A DNA stretch of 64,000 nucleotides from Apricaphanius iberus. Lineage: Eukaryota > Chordata > Actinopteri > Cyprinodontiformes > Aphaniidae. Both the position numbers and the translations under genes were made by a program. Below, one piece after another: positions 45,015 to 56,317 of the stretch. The notes beneath the pieces are model-generated. The model saw nothing but the letters and a program-made list of their open reading frames with translations, made no database searches and was not told the origin of the DNA. Within the stretch, counting starts at the first letter, position 1, and each line of letters opens with the position of its first letter. The stretch is taken from assembly GCA_028564705.1 (NCBI GenBank), contig JAPXFQ010002101.1:56435-120434 (forward strand). The letters run 5' to 3'.

Positions 45015-46030
45015 CTAGTATTATATCAGGACAGACTAGTTATCCCAACAGCTCTGAGGCCTGACGTTTTGAATCGCATCTACGGAGGACATCAAGGACT
45101 GACAAAGTGCCGAGCCAGAGCGAGAATGTCGGTGTGGTCACCTCACATCAGCAAATATATTACACAGACTGTTAATACATGAAAGTTCTGCAATCAAAAC
45201 AAGCCTTCACAAAGACACGAGCATCTCCTCACTGGGCGACTGTGGCTCAGTGGTAGAGTAGTTGGCTTGCAATCGGAGGGTCGTAGGTTCGATTCCAGCT
45301 TCCTCCAGTCACATGTCGATGTGCCCCTGGGCAAGGCACTTAACCCCCAAATTCTACATTGTCCTACCGAGCCATGTTGGGTGTCGGTGTATGAATGCGA
45401 GTGTGAATGGGTGAATGTGGCTTCAATGTAAAGCGCTTTGAGTGGTCAGTAAGACTAGAAAAGCGCTATATAAGTTCAGTCCATTTACCAGTCCATTCAC
45501 CCATACCAGATGGACCCTGGCAGCGGATTTCAGCTGATAGGTCACCTGCCAAGCACTAAAAGCAGACATGTCATTGGCGGACTGAAAAATATGTTTGTAA
45601 GATGGGGCATACCACTAGAGTTGGTCAGTGACAACGCGACACAATTCACTTCAGACAAGTTCAAGCAGTTCTGTAAGGAGTATGGGTTCACACATGTAAC
45701 CTTGAGCCCACATTTTTCCCAAGCAAAGGGTTCTGCAGAACGTGCTGTTCAGACAGCAAAACATATCTTGAAGCAACCAGACCCACATTTAGCTCTGATG
45801 TGTTACAGGGCGACCCCAAGTACTGCAGTTGGAGTGAGCCCAGCAAAGATCATGATGGGAAGACACATCAGAACAACCCATGCTCGAGAACAAATTTGGA
45901 GTGAGCCTTTGAACAAACAAGACATACTGCAGAAGGATACCCAAACCAAATCATCATACAAGTACTTCCATGACCGACACCACTCAGGCGACCCCTATCC
46001 GAGTTACTTTCTGGACAGAACGTCAGAGTA
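45015..46030 (+). pseudogene. Gypsy integrase remnant
   Basis: DGLVLYQDRLVIPTALRPDV with IYGGHQGLTKCRARARMSVW is the integrase zinc region. After the SINE come RWGIPLELVSDNATQFTSDK (second catalytic Asp block) and HVTLSPHFSQAKGSAERAVQ (Glu block). ATPSTAVGVSPAKIMMGRHI follows. The first Asp block is lost near the SINE. Stops and frameshifts make it inactive. Confidence 0.75.
45234..45490 (+). mobile_element. tRNA-derived SINE (plus-strand copy)
   Basis: Head with A box TGGCTCAGTGG (45243-45253) and B box GGTTCGATTCC (45286-45296), a unique body with cccctgggcaaggcacttaa, and a tail aaagcgctatataagttcag like the L2 LINE 3' end. That tail suggests L2 as its mobilising partner. It is nearly identical to the minus-strand copy at 37371-37636, so the family moved recently. 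It is inserted in the gypsy integrase. Confidence 0.9.
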
Positions 46031-46555
46031 AAGTTGGACAGAGAGGAGTGGAAAACTTCACCAAGCCTTCTCAGCAAATGCGACGAGCAACATTCATATA
46101 TTGTGAAAATGGACAATGGGAAAGAGTCACGCAGAAACAGGAGCAATCTACAACCTGTTCCAGATGACAGTACCACAAGAAATACAACCATTGGACTCAC
46201 CAGCCAAACAGCCCAGCAGCCCTCCCCGAGCTGTTCCTGGTGACCAAAGTGTGCTAGATACAGGATAACCTGATAAGACTGAAGACCAACCACAGCATGT
46301 TACACCAAGGAAAGTAGTACATGTGACCAGCAGAATGAGACCTATAAAAGTCCCTTAGAGGAACAGAGCGTAACACTGTGTTAGTTTAAAAAAAGTATTG
46401 GAATGTAATTGTTCTGACCTACTGAATGTTATTTGAATTAGTTATATGTTTTGAAAAGAAAATATTTGATACAGTTGTTTTGAGAACATGGTTAATACCA
46501 AATGAGAATTGTGTGTGACTGTTTAGTTAAAGCTAATCTTTCTTTAGAGGGGAGA

Positions 46556-46734
46556 TGTCATGATATGTGCCTAACAGACTACCCTATGATATGTTCCTAA
46601 CGGGCTAACGTAGCTAGTACGTCACTACGTTGTGAGAAAAATGTGAGATATACCATTGTTCTTGTTCTAATCAGACTACTCATTAAAGCAGTTCACTGTC
46701 AGGACGGCTCACTCATTATTTACTGTACACGACA
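46556..46734 (+). repeat. Candidate 3' LTR of the decayed gypsy
   Basis: TGTCATGATATG follows the purine tract agaggggaga. The block ends tactgtacacgaca, giving TGTC...GACA ends, and has attaaa near its end. No second LTR exists to confirm the end. Confidence 0.4.
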
Positions 46735-46869
46735 TTATTCCTCTGCAGATCCTGCAGCGATCGTGTTAAAAACACCATAGCTAATACTGACGTTACTATT
46801 CACCGGAAGTACTGCAGCCGCCTGAAAACTCCGAAAACGTTCAACCATAGTGTTTGTACTAGTAACAAT

Positions 46870-47057
46870 TTAATTCCAGCTTTAATTTAATCTGTACTTG
46901 AGAAACTAGTCCATGTATTTGTTACTTCAAGGCTGGACTACTGTAATTCTTTATAATCGGGAAGTCCACAAAATGCAATTAAAAGCCTTCAGTTGATCCA
47001 AAATGCTGCAGCAAGAGTTCTCATGAATATTAAAAAGAGAGATCACATTTCTCCCTG
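46870..47057 (+). pseudogene. L2 LINE ORF2 C-terminal piece, left of CACTA
   Basis: Reads LVHVFVTSRLDYCNSL, then SLQLIQNAAARVLMNIKKRD and HISPC at the CACTA junction. This is the L2 ORF2 C-terminal region. It continues at 56318 (VVPRISKSRMGGRSFSYQAP). About 55 codons expected between the two pieces are missing. Confidence 0.8.
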
Positions 47058-47969
47058 CACTGCAAAAAGCACCCTCCTAAAAACAGGGAAAAAAATCTTA
47101 AAATAAGACATTTTGTCTTGTTTTAAGCAAAAAAATCTGCCAATGGGGTAAGCAATATTTTCTTGCTAAGAATTCTTATTTCTAGAATATATTTCTTATT
47201 ATAAAACAAGAAATAAACACTAAATTTAAGCACATAAATTGCTAGAATTAAGAAAAATGTCCTCAGAAAATGGAAGAATTTCAGAAAAACACTTTTATTT
47301 TATGACAAATTGTGGGGTATTTTGCTTAAATGTTGCTTGATTAAAGCAAAATGTTCTAAATTCTAATTTTTTTAAAGCAAAATGTTCTTAATAAATGCTA
47401 ATATTTAAGGACATTTTTCTTATTTTGGAAAAGAAAATCTGAATAATTTTACTTTTGTGTCTAGATCTAAGCAAAGTTTTCTAGATTTCAAGACTAGTGT
47501 AAGAAATGTTTTCTTATAACATTACTTGTTTTACTGATGTAGTACCCATTTTAAACATCAATACACAATATCAGACACAGCTTAAGGAGAATCATCTTAA
47601 AATAAGACCACTTCAAAAACAGGATTTCTATTGAAAAACAAATTTATTCAACGTGAACATTATTCATCTCTGGTCACAGGATTTCACCCATTTACAGTAC
47701 AGTAGATGTGAAAATAGCTAAATTTGTATTGTAAATCTCTTTTTTTTCACAATGCCAAACATTTTTGTAGCTGGTAATGCCTTCACCTTTTTAATGTTTT
47801 TAATGCAGGCTAACTGAAACCATAGCCTTGCCCTAGCCCTGAGACACCCTTTTAATGTACTTTGACAAGTCAGATTAAGATGTCAGTGTAACATATCTGC
47901 TGTTTAACAAACACTCAAAGCTTGGAAATAACATGACTCGAACAAAAGTAGAAATGGTAATAGATACAC

Positions 47970-50900
47970 TCACTCAGTGAAGGACCTCCACACAGCAATT
48001 GCTTTTTTGGACGTGGAAGTAGTATCTCGGTCATGGATAGAGTCCATCAGAATCTCAGTTTGCATTACTGAGAGCAGTGTTGAAATACACTTTGGGTATG
48101 TGAGGTGGAAGGCATAGTAATAGGCCATCAGGTACACAAGTCCTTCATCCAGCTTGGTACTTGCAAAGGTGGTCACCGGTGTGTTGTCAATTGCGATCAT
48201 GCAGTTGTCCTTGGAAATGAGCAGCACTGGGCAAGACAGGGGTCGCTGTTGGAGATATCCCTCAGGATCTTCTGCTGTCTAAATGACAAAACATAAGGAT
48301 ACAAAATTTAGATGATCAATATGAGAAAATAAATTATGAGTGTGTGTTTTTTTGATATAACATCTGCCCTAACATAAGGTAACAACTAAAACAGTTTACT
48401 GATAAACCTGAGAGTAAAATCTAAACAAATCTCACCTTTAGTACATGAAAAAAGGCTTCGCTGCAAGGGCCCAACTTCTTGGGTGGAGATACACCAGATG
48501 GAAAAAGGTCTGGAAGAGCCGTAAACACTGCTAAGGCATGGTCCGCTAGTTTGAAGAAAGCACAAAAAAGAAAAGCACAAAAAAACCCCATTAGCATCTA
48601 TTCTGACCTTTATCTATACTAATTTATTATTATTATATACTTGCTAATGCAATCTCACCACTGTTGAGTGTCTTGGGAAGCTTCATGGCTTTTTTCATTA
48701 CTCCATAGAACTTGACCTTGGAAAAGAAGTCTTCCCATCTCACCATAGACTCTGCAATGAAGTTTGAGTTCTTGGGTTGGACAATTCTCTGCAACTCATC
48801 CAAAACCTTAAAACAAATATTGAATAAAACAAATTGGCTTAGTGCAAATATTTATCCATAAATCACAACGTAAATAGCATGTTTTTCAGCAACTATAATA
48901 GAAGCATTTGTTGGAATTTGTATGTGAAAATGCAACTCAATTTACAACATGGTAAAAGCAATATTACTTACATGGTCCAATTCTTTGAAACAGGGATAGG
49001 CTTCTAGGACTTTTGTTGGTCTGTCTGACTCCTTCAGAACACCACATGTGATAAAGCGTCTTCTTTCTTCAAACTCCAGGTTGAGTAAATGGTTACAGCT
49101 GCTTTGTTTGGCTTTTTAGACTTGTACATGTCTTGGAGGGTCTTGTAGTGTCTACTCTGGCTCTTTTGGCTGTCCAGCAGGTCAGGAGAACTCACTGCAA
49201 GCAAGAAAAAGGTGTTGTAGGTTTTAAGGATTCAACAGTGAATATAAATGAAAAGACACTGAACCTGCTTCATCTTCAATGCTTTTGTGACTAGGCTCTG
49301 GAGTACTGGTTGTAGTAGGTGACTTTTCCAGAATGATGGTTGATGCTTGACTTGATGTGGTGGAGTCTCCATCAAAATCACTGGAGTCACCCTTCTCAAA
49401 TGTCAGGCGACGTCTTTTTAAAGGGGTAGAAGTCTTCTTTGGACTTTTGACATTTGAGAGTCTCTTCATAAGCCTCTTGGCAACATGCCTCCGCAAGATG
49501 GAGTAAAACTTATTAATACGGTATGTATTATACATTACACAAATACTGAGCCAGGAAAACATACATTATCTTTTAACATCGGGTAGTATTCCACTAATCT
49601 CTTCGCCATAGAATCCACCTCATGCTTGGAGGGGTACCTAGATTCTTGTAGTGCTCTTGCAATTGATATCATATTCGTCATGGTGTTCCTTATGAGTCTG
49701 CAGAAGAGCTCTTTGGAAAGCTCAGTGGGAGTAGTGCCAAGACGCTTTTGTTCAAAGAAAGATGAACGAGCCTGCTCAAGTTCACCATCTGTGTAGACTA
49801 TGTACTCCGGACTGGACATTTTTAAGAACTTCGATGTGTTGGGTTTCTCCTCTGGAGGGACATCGGCCGCATCGGATGGTTTGGTTGGCTCCATAGCTCT
49901 GACAGCAGTCTCCACCTAAACACATTGCAGTTGTTATTGACATAGACAATGCAAAATCATATATCAAATATATTGTGAATAGTTACATAACCTCTAAAAT
50001 TTAAGATAAACATTCAGTCCAAACTTTGATTAAGGGCCCAACATATACTCACTTTTTCATCATTGTTCACAACAAGCCACAGTGCCCTGCGCCTCAGAAA
50101 ATGTTCTGGACCAGGAAAAAGATCTTTGATGTCATCCCTGGAGAGTGACCGTAGTAAATCCTCCCCAATATTAGCAACTAAAACACAATACCACAATTAG
50201 ATGTGCTAATTAATTTGTCACTTTATTGTAATGTAAAAATGTGTGCTATCAGCTAGTCACGTTCTGTAAATTATGTTTAAAAAATATCTGACAAATGTTT
50301 ACTACCTCGCTAAGTTTAAGCTAACCGAAACACCATTCAATTCAAGTCTATTAATTAAATTCAGTTTATTTATATAGCGCCATTTCACAACAGATGTCAT
50401 CTCAAGGCACTTTACAAAAAGAGTTATTACAATACAATGTTTAGTGTAGAAATTACAGAACCACAGAAGATTGCGTCGTGGAATTCTCAGCAATCCCTCA
50501 TACTGAGCAAGCATGCAGCGACAGTGGGAAGGAAAAAACCCCTTTTAACAGGAAGAACCTCCGGCAGAACCAGGCTCAGCACAAGCGGTTATCTGCCGCG
50601 ACCGTCTGTGGCTTGGAGAATACATAACAGAGACACAGAAAGAGCAATAGAACTGATGCAGAAGTTTGTTGCAGGACGTGGAGAATTTTCCGTCACTGCA
50701 ATGCCATCTTAGTCAGGGTCGTCAAGCAGGGCTAATCCGGAGCACCTACTATAATAGAAAACAGGTTAGTGCTTGCCGGGGTCTTCTCGGAGTCGGGTTG
50801 TTTGAGAATGCAGCCCAAAGTGGGTGGTAAACTCCATCTAAGGCTAAATACCGGCACGAGACCGATAGTCGACAACAATCTTAAGGAAAAATAGACAGAA

Positions 50901-51004
50901 CTGAGAGGACAGAGTTGAAGAAGGCGAGAAACAAGTTTAATAAGTTTGAAATTGAAAAAAATACTTTTTAGAGTTTCAATCGTAGTTTCGTCAAGTTTAT
51001 CCAT
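47970..51004 (-). pseudogene. CACTA accessory gene, SAM-domain (SAMD3-like) protein, split
   Basis: I read these minus-strand exons, each with GT/AG borders: 50053-50177, 49565-49915, 49265-49508, 48972-49194, 48659-48806, 48436-48545 and 47970-48278. A possible first exon is 50933-51004 (MDKLDETTIETL). Exon 2 gives a SAM-like helix set (GEDLLRSLSRDDIKDLFPGP). Exon 3 has RLVEYYPMLKDN. Exon 4 has HVAKRLMKRLSNVKSPKK and an S/T-rich acidic tail. Later exons have RPTKVLEAYPCFKELDH, ADHALAVFTALPDLFPSGVS and the C-terminal DNCMIAIDNTPVTTFAS. The architecture resembles SAMD3-like proteins of fish. A one-base loss near 49095 shifts the frame, and an L2 copy interrupts the 5' part. Role in transposition is inferred only from location. 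Confidence 0.6.
50345..50932 (-). mobile_element. L2 LINE 3' end carrying 28S rRNA sequence, inside CACTA
   Basis: Minus-strand L2 tail (complement of gcgctatataaataaactga at 50365-50385). Its 3' UTR closely matches 57150-57590. Its 5' part (about 50776-50932) is 28S-like and matches 56809-56965. It is 5'-truncated within the rRNA block. Compared with the other copy, about 210 bp between the rRNA block and the UTR is missing. Insertion was between the two CACTA genes. Confidence 0.85.
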
Positions 51005-51427
51005 CGTCGGACCTGCGTATCAATCATCAATAGTCGTTTTTCTCTAAATTAGTTTTTGTGCCTCGGCTCGATTGTTCTCACCATTCGCCAGAAGGTTCCT
51101 TGTGATAATGTTGCCCGCGCAGCCGCGCAAACCCTTGGATTTGAACATGGACTAGTCCATTATGTGTAATGAGGGCGTCAGCTGGGTTCCTCGTACCTTT
51201 ATATTTTGTTATGTTTCTAAATCTCAACCAGCAATGTACTTATTTCTGTTTTAAAATACATATAAATCATTTAAATATCTTTTCATCTTTTTAACAGATG
51301 AGCAAATGATCATTTACCCCTCTACGACTGAAGTAGTCAAACCCAAAGTGTGCAAGGCATCATGGGTAAAAAGCTGGAATAAATATTCAATTAAGCGCCA
51401 AATTAGTTCTCTCGAAAAGATACCAGA
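51005..51427. promoter_or_regulatory. Putative bidirectional promoter region of the CACTA gene pair
   Basis: About 420 bp between the divergent starts. It is mixed in composition, with a GC-richer core (51055-51185: cctcggctcgattgttctc; gcccgcgcagccgcgcaaac). No clear TATA box at canonical spacing was seen on either side. The assignment is from position only. Confidence 0.4.
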
Positions 51428-54400
51428 ATGATTTGGCGTTGCGTTATTTGCTTTGTGTTCGTTGCCCTTACTCTCAAATCTTTACTCAGTCACATTCACT
51501 CTGCTCATAGCCGAAGCCCCGACTTTCGCGTGGTTTGTGGAATTGATGGGTGTGAACGGGAATATCGAGTTTACAACTCACTCTGGTACCACATCCGTAG
51601 AAGCCATGCGGAACATCTTAACAGTCATCGAGACGGGACAGCCCCGAACCCGTGGAGGGATCGTAATCCGTGGGCCTACAGACCAAATCAGCAGCGCCCG
51701 GACTCGGAGCCTGAAGCACGGGGTCAAACTGCAGGAGATGCCGCCGCGACTGGAGCCGCTCTGAGCGACGCTGCAGAGACAGAGCACCGAGAGGACAACT
51801 GCGCAGCGCCCGGGGCAACACTAGGACCCAACCCGGACTGTTTAGCTTTGGATGATCATTTCGGTGACTTTAGTAATATTTCACTGTTCGATGGCTTTGA
51901 GCAAAGCGCCCTTGATACCTCTTCTCACCGGGAGTCGCCGCCCCGCGCTGGGACCAGCCCTGATGGAGCCACAACTGCGCCTCTCCAGCCTCCGGAGAAT
52001 ACTGCTGCAGCATCGTACTGTGAGGTAAGGCAATCCCTATGAAAAGTCACGTATTCTATATGGTGCATTCTAAAAAAAAATTTAAGTTATGTGCATAGGG
52101 ATAGGAATTGAGAACCGATTCTTGTTGAGAACGCTGGACGCTCACACATACACACACTCTGGTATAATTACCTCGTGGGGACCGGCGCACTCGCTCTAAA
52201 AGTCCGACAGACATTACAGCAGCAACACACACGACTTCCATCTGCCTAGTAAAATATGAAGGGTTTGCACTGTTTCTAGCTAGGTTTCCTCTGTCTGTGG
52301 CATGTTGTGGTAACTTACCGTTTTCCTTCCGTTCAAGCCAGTGCTTGCTTCAAATCCGAGCTTAACATGCAAAAATATTTGCTCACAGCATGCAATAGCA
52401 ATGAATGAATGGATCCGCTCCGGACTAACGTTAGTTCCCCACCCAGCAGCAGCAGCAACGTTAGCATGTCCTCGGCTAATAAGACTGCAGATAACTAACT
52501 AATTAACTAACAAACACTGCTTATCATATTAGCTTGCTTTCCCTCATTGTAAAACTTGCTATTAGTAACGGTTAACGTTATATGAATTACTTCTCGTGCA
52601 TAACATTTAGATGACCATCAGGAGAGACAGAGTCTAGCTGGCTCAGAGCCAGAGGCTCGCAGTACTGCCTCAAGTTCACGGCTACCTCTAGTTTCTCCTT
52701 TCACTGAAGCAGGGGAGAGTAAAATGACCCTGGGTGGGTGCAGATTTGCTAAATGCACAGTTCAGTTGGATTTTACTTGATTGTATTTATCACTGGCTGA
52801 CCGATTTATTTTTGAGTATTCAGTTCATGTATCCTTTTAAAAAGGAGCATTTTAATTTCTATTAGAAAAATTTTGGACATTCTTAGGGAATTTCCATAAA
52901 ATAATTTATGTTGTATTTTTTTTTTTTTTTTACAAAATAAAAAAAAATATAGAAGTTTATTTATTTTATTATTTAATGAAATTTTATATTGGTGATGCTA
53001 ATCAACCATTTGTTGTCCCTTTTTTCCCAAATGAGAACCGATTAAATAACCGAATCGTTAAGCAGAATCAAAAATGGAATCGGAATCTTTAAAATCTTAT
53101 CAATTCCCATCCCTATATGTGCAGTATGTGTACATGTATGCAATTATTTAACATTTACAAATGTAATAATTTAGTAAATTATTGCACTCACTAACCTGGA
53201 CTATTGTACAGTACTGTAGGTGGTAACTGGTAACCCCAATAATTTTACTATTAATAGTTTTACTGTATAAATTCAGAAGCTTCGGGTTTAAGTAGGCATT
53301 ACCTAACTTATTATATGAAGTTGTTAAACAAATTATTATTTTAATTTATTTCTAATATTTATTGGGATTTCATTTTTATAGGATGACCATGGCACTTTGA
53401 CCCAACAAGCGACTTCAATTGTGCTGTGTGCAAGAGAGAAACACCATCTTTCACAGGTATGTGTATGTCAGCAGGGAAAAACTGTAACCTAAATATATAA
53501 GCTATTAATTTTTGCTTCTTCTTCACCAGAGTGGTGTCAACGATGTCGTGGCAGCAATACAGCAGTATCAAGCTCTGTTGGTGTCCAATTTGAGGAGTCA
53601 GCTTCAAAGTGTCTTTCAGCAACATCCAGGAAACAAACTAGAAGGGGAGGCAATGGCAGTATTTGACCAGATTGAGGATCCCTTTGCAACAGTTTCAACA
53701 ATGTACAGGCAAGACAGTGTGATAAAAAAGACTTTTAAATATGTAGAATCAGAGGAGGTGGCAGTGGGATACACAGCATGTTTTACAAAAAAGGGAACAA
53801 AAAGACTGCTATCCACTAAACCCAAATGCTTTCATTATATCCCCCTCATACAAAGTTTAGAACAGTTATTGTCTCATCCAAAGGTTTTAGCAATCATGGA
53901 TGAAGGTAGAAACAACAGAAATGGATACCTTTATGACATTACAGATGGAGAACTTGTGAAATCACACCCTTTATTCTCTACTCGACCATCTGCTTTGCAA
54001 ATAATACTTTATTCTGATGAAATTGAAATATGCAACCCACTAGGCTCTCATGCTTCCAAGAATAAGTTAATTATGTTTTATTTTACATTGGGAAATATTA
54101 ATCCTAAATATAGATCCAAACTAGCTTCAATTAGACTACTTGCAATAGCAAATACAAAGGAACTCTCTCAGTGTGGAGTGGATAAGATATTGGAGAGACT
54201 GCATGCAGATTAAGTAAAATTGTATAATGGTGTAAAAATTCAGACAGAAACTGGTGAAAGAGAAATTTATGGAGCAGTTGTTTCAATTTGTGGTGACACG
54301 TTAGCTCAGCATGAGCTTTGTGGATTCAAAGAGGGAGTCGGATTTGCTTTTAGTAAATGCCGACAATGTGAATGTGTGTTTGAAGACATGCAGATGTACT

Positions 54401-55659
54401 TCAGTGAAGACAACTTTGAGAAAAGGACCCTTGAAAGACATGTCAGACAGTGCAGTGACATTGACAAGGCCAGTACTGACTTTCTGAAAAGCAGCTTAAA
54501 GACTACATACGGGATCAACAGGAGGAGCAAACTAATAGAATTTCCAGGCTTCAACATGATCAAACAAACACCACAAGATATAATGCACATCATCCTTGAA
54601 GGCATTGCTCCATTGGAAATAAAATGTGTAATTAAACATTTGGTACTATTGGGTGAATTTGACTTGGAAGATTTGAATGCAGGAATAGTCGGTTTCCCCT
54701 ATTCTCCACTGGATGTCAGAGACAAATCCAGTTCAATATCCTACAGTACTTTAGCTTCAAATGATAATAAGTTAAAGCAGTGATCAGGGCAAATGATTGT
54801 TCTTCTAAAAATACTACCCTTTCTAATGGATACAGTTAAAGATAATGAATGCTATTCTCTTATTCTTGAACTAATAGAGATTGTTCAAATTTTGTTTGCT
54901 CCTGTTATAAGCTTTCAAACTATTGACAGACTGAAAATGCTGCATGAACAACATTTAAAGCATATGAAACGCATATTTCCAGATAACATCATTACGCCAA
55001 AACAGCATTATTTAATACATGTTCCATTGCAGATTAAAAACCTGGGACCAATGGTTCGCCATATGTGTATGAGATTTGAGTCAAAACATTGTTTTTTCAA
55101 AAAGTGGGTCTCTAAAGTCAATTTTAAAAATGTGTGCAAGTCTTTAATAAGACACAATCAAATGTATGAATGTTGCCAGAATTTAAGTAGTGCTGAACAC
55201 CCTATTTTTTCATCTGAACGTATACTTGGGCCATCATCCGAAGTTAAAAACATGCCCTATCTAAGAGAGAAAGCGAGGGTATTCTTTGGAACTAATATCA
55301 GTCATGCGGTATCTGTAAAATGGTTAAATCTTAACGGGAATAAATATGTATCCGGTAAAACTTTAATTGTAAATGCAGTTTCTGGTAACTTACCCGAGTT
55401 TGGACAGGTTAAAAACATTTTTGTTATAAATTCATCTTTGTGTTGTTTTGAGCTTCAGTCATATACAACTGTTTGTTTTGATAGGGATTATATGGCATAT
55501 AAAACTGAAATTCCAAATATGGCACAAGCAAATGAATTCATATCTTCTGACCAAATGGTGGCCTATCCCCCGTATTATAGCTACACACATAATGATGTGA
55601 GATATGTCCCTCTAAAATATGATCTTGGAGATGTGATTGAATTTCACAGCCTCAACTGA
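51428..55659 (+). pseudogene. CACTA transposase (tnp2-like) with N-terminal C2H2 fingers
   Basis: Three exons keep one frame: 51428-52024 (donor GAG/gtaagg), 53382-53456, and 53530-55659. Exon 1 has two zinc fingers: C-x2-C...H (residues about 4-30) and a classical CGIDGCEREY...HIRRSH finger. An acidic, Pro/Ser-rich stretch follows. Exon 3 holds the transposase core: YSDEIEICNPLGSHASKN (first Asp region), TPQDIMHIILEGIAPLE (second Asp) and VRHMCMRFESKHCFFKKW (Glu), with a C-G-x-K-C-x2-C-like Cys cluster between (FSKCRQCECVF). Only two in-frame stops occur, TAA 54211-54213 and TGA 54781-54783, in about 933 codons. It would bind and cut the element ends in the nucleus. As read it is inactive. 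Confidence 0.8.
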
Positions 55660-56317
55660 TGTTTTTCGATAATGTATTTTACAAATGCTGTAAATTGTAT
55701 TGCAGTCAAATCAAGGTCACAATTTGAAATGTTGTAACTAGTTAATTGCAGAGACAGTCTGTTCAAAAAAACTAAATATGTCTAGTTGGGGTCTTCTGTA
55801 TGAAACCTGCTAACCCTGTGGATTAGACCTTAACAGGCATGTTCTGAAATGTAGAGGATTGTTGTGTTAGTTTACCAGAGCTCCTCTTTAAATGTAACAT
55901 AACTTATATCTTGTTGCAATTGCTGTAATGGCAGACCAGTGTTATTAGATATAGTTATGGAATTGTACACTTTCACTTTGAGTGTAAAAATAAAGAATGG
56001 AATGTATTAATCTATCTGTGAGAATCAGTTCTTAAATTAAGAGTTGTGATCTTATTTTTTCTCAAAATAAGAAAAAATCCATGTCTAATGCTGAAGAAGA
56101 TTTAAAATGTCTTTCTTTCTTGTTACAAGGAAAAATAGCTGTTTTTTTAGCAAATATATCTGAACAAGAAATGGCTAGATTTTATTTCCCAAAATAAGAC
56201 TGTCTTTCTTAAGAAAATTTTGCTGGATAAGACATTTTTACTTTTTTGGAAAAAAATAAGAATGTATTTCTTAAAATAAGAATTTTTTTACTTGCTTAGA
56301 ATCCGCTTTTTGCAGTG

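Larger units (their letters stand above)
43255..46734 (+). mobile_element. Ty3/gypsy retrotransposon, decayed, internally deleted
   Basis: Remains of gag (about 43400-43705), RNase H (about 43705-43935 and 44640-44790), the integrase zinc region (about 45010-45185), and the integrase core (about 45530-46000). A PPT-like agaggggagatg lies just before a TGTCATG start at 46556. Gag joins directly to RNase H, so protease and RT are deleted. It is interrupted by a solo LTR (43939-44639) and a SINE (45234-45490). No 5' LTR was found. Confidence 0.75.
47058..56317. mobile_element. CACTA (EnSpm/CMC) DNA transposon with two genes
   Basis: 9260 bp with perfect 13-bp terminal inverted repeats CACTGCAAAAAGC (47058-47070) and the complement (56305-56317). 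The dinucleotide TG lies on both sides. Subterminal regions (47071-47640 and 56040-56304) are rich in ttcttaaaataag-like words in both orientations. It contains a plus-strand spliced transposase (51428-55659) and a minus-strand multi-exon accessory gene (47970-51004), transcribed away from a shared region of about 420 bp. A truncated L2 end (50345-50932) is nested between them. CACTG/CACTA ends and a tnp2-like transposase identify the superfamily. It sits in an L2 LINE. Confidence 0.85.

Noticed and set aside
45234..45310. Possible functional tRNA gene
   Set aside because: A and B boxes are present, but the sequence continues into a SINE body and L2-like tail. A second copy sits at 37371-37636.
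51453..51821. 103-codon plus and two minus frames overlapping the CACTA first exon
   Set aside because: The frame chosen has the two zinc fingers and splices in phase. The others have no motif.
54220..55659. Two separate genes after the first transposase frame
   Set aside because: All three open frames are in one reading frame and separated by single stop codons, so they are one interrupted transposase.
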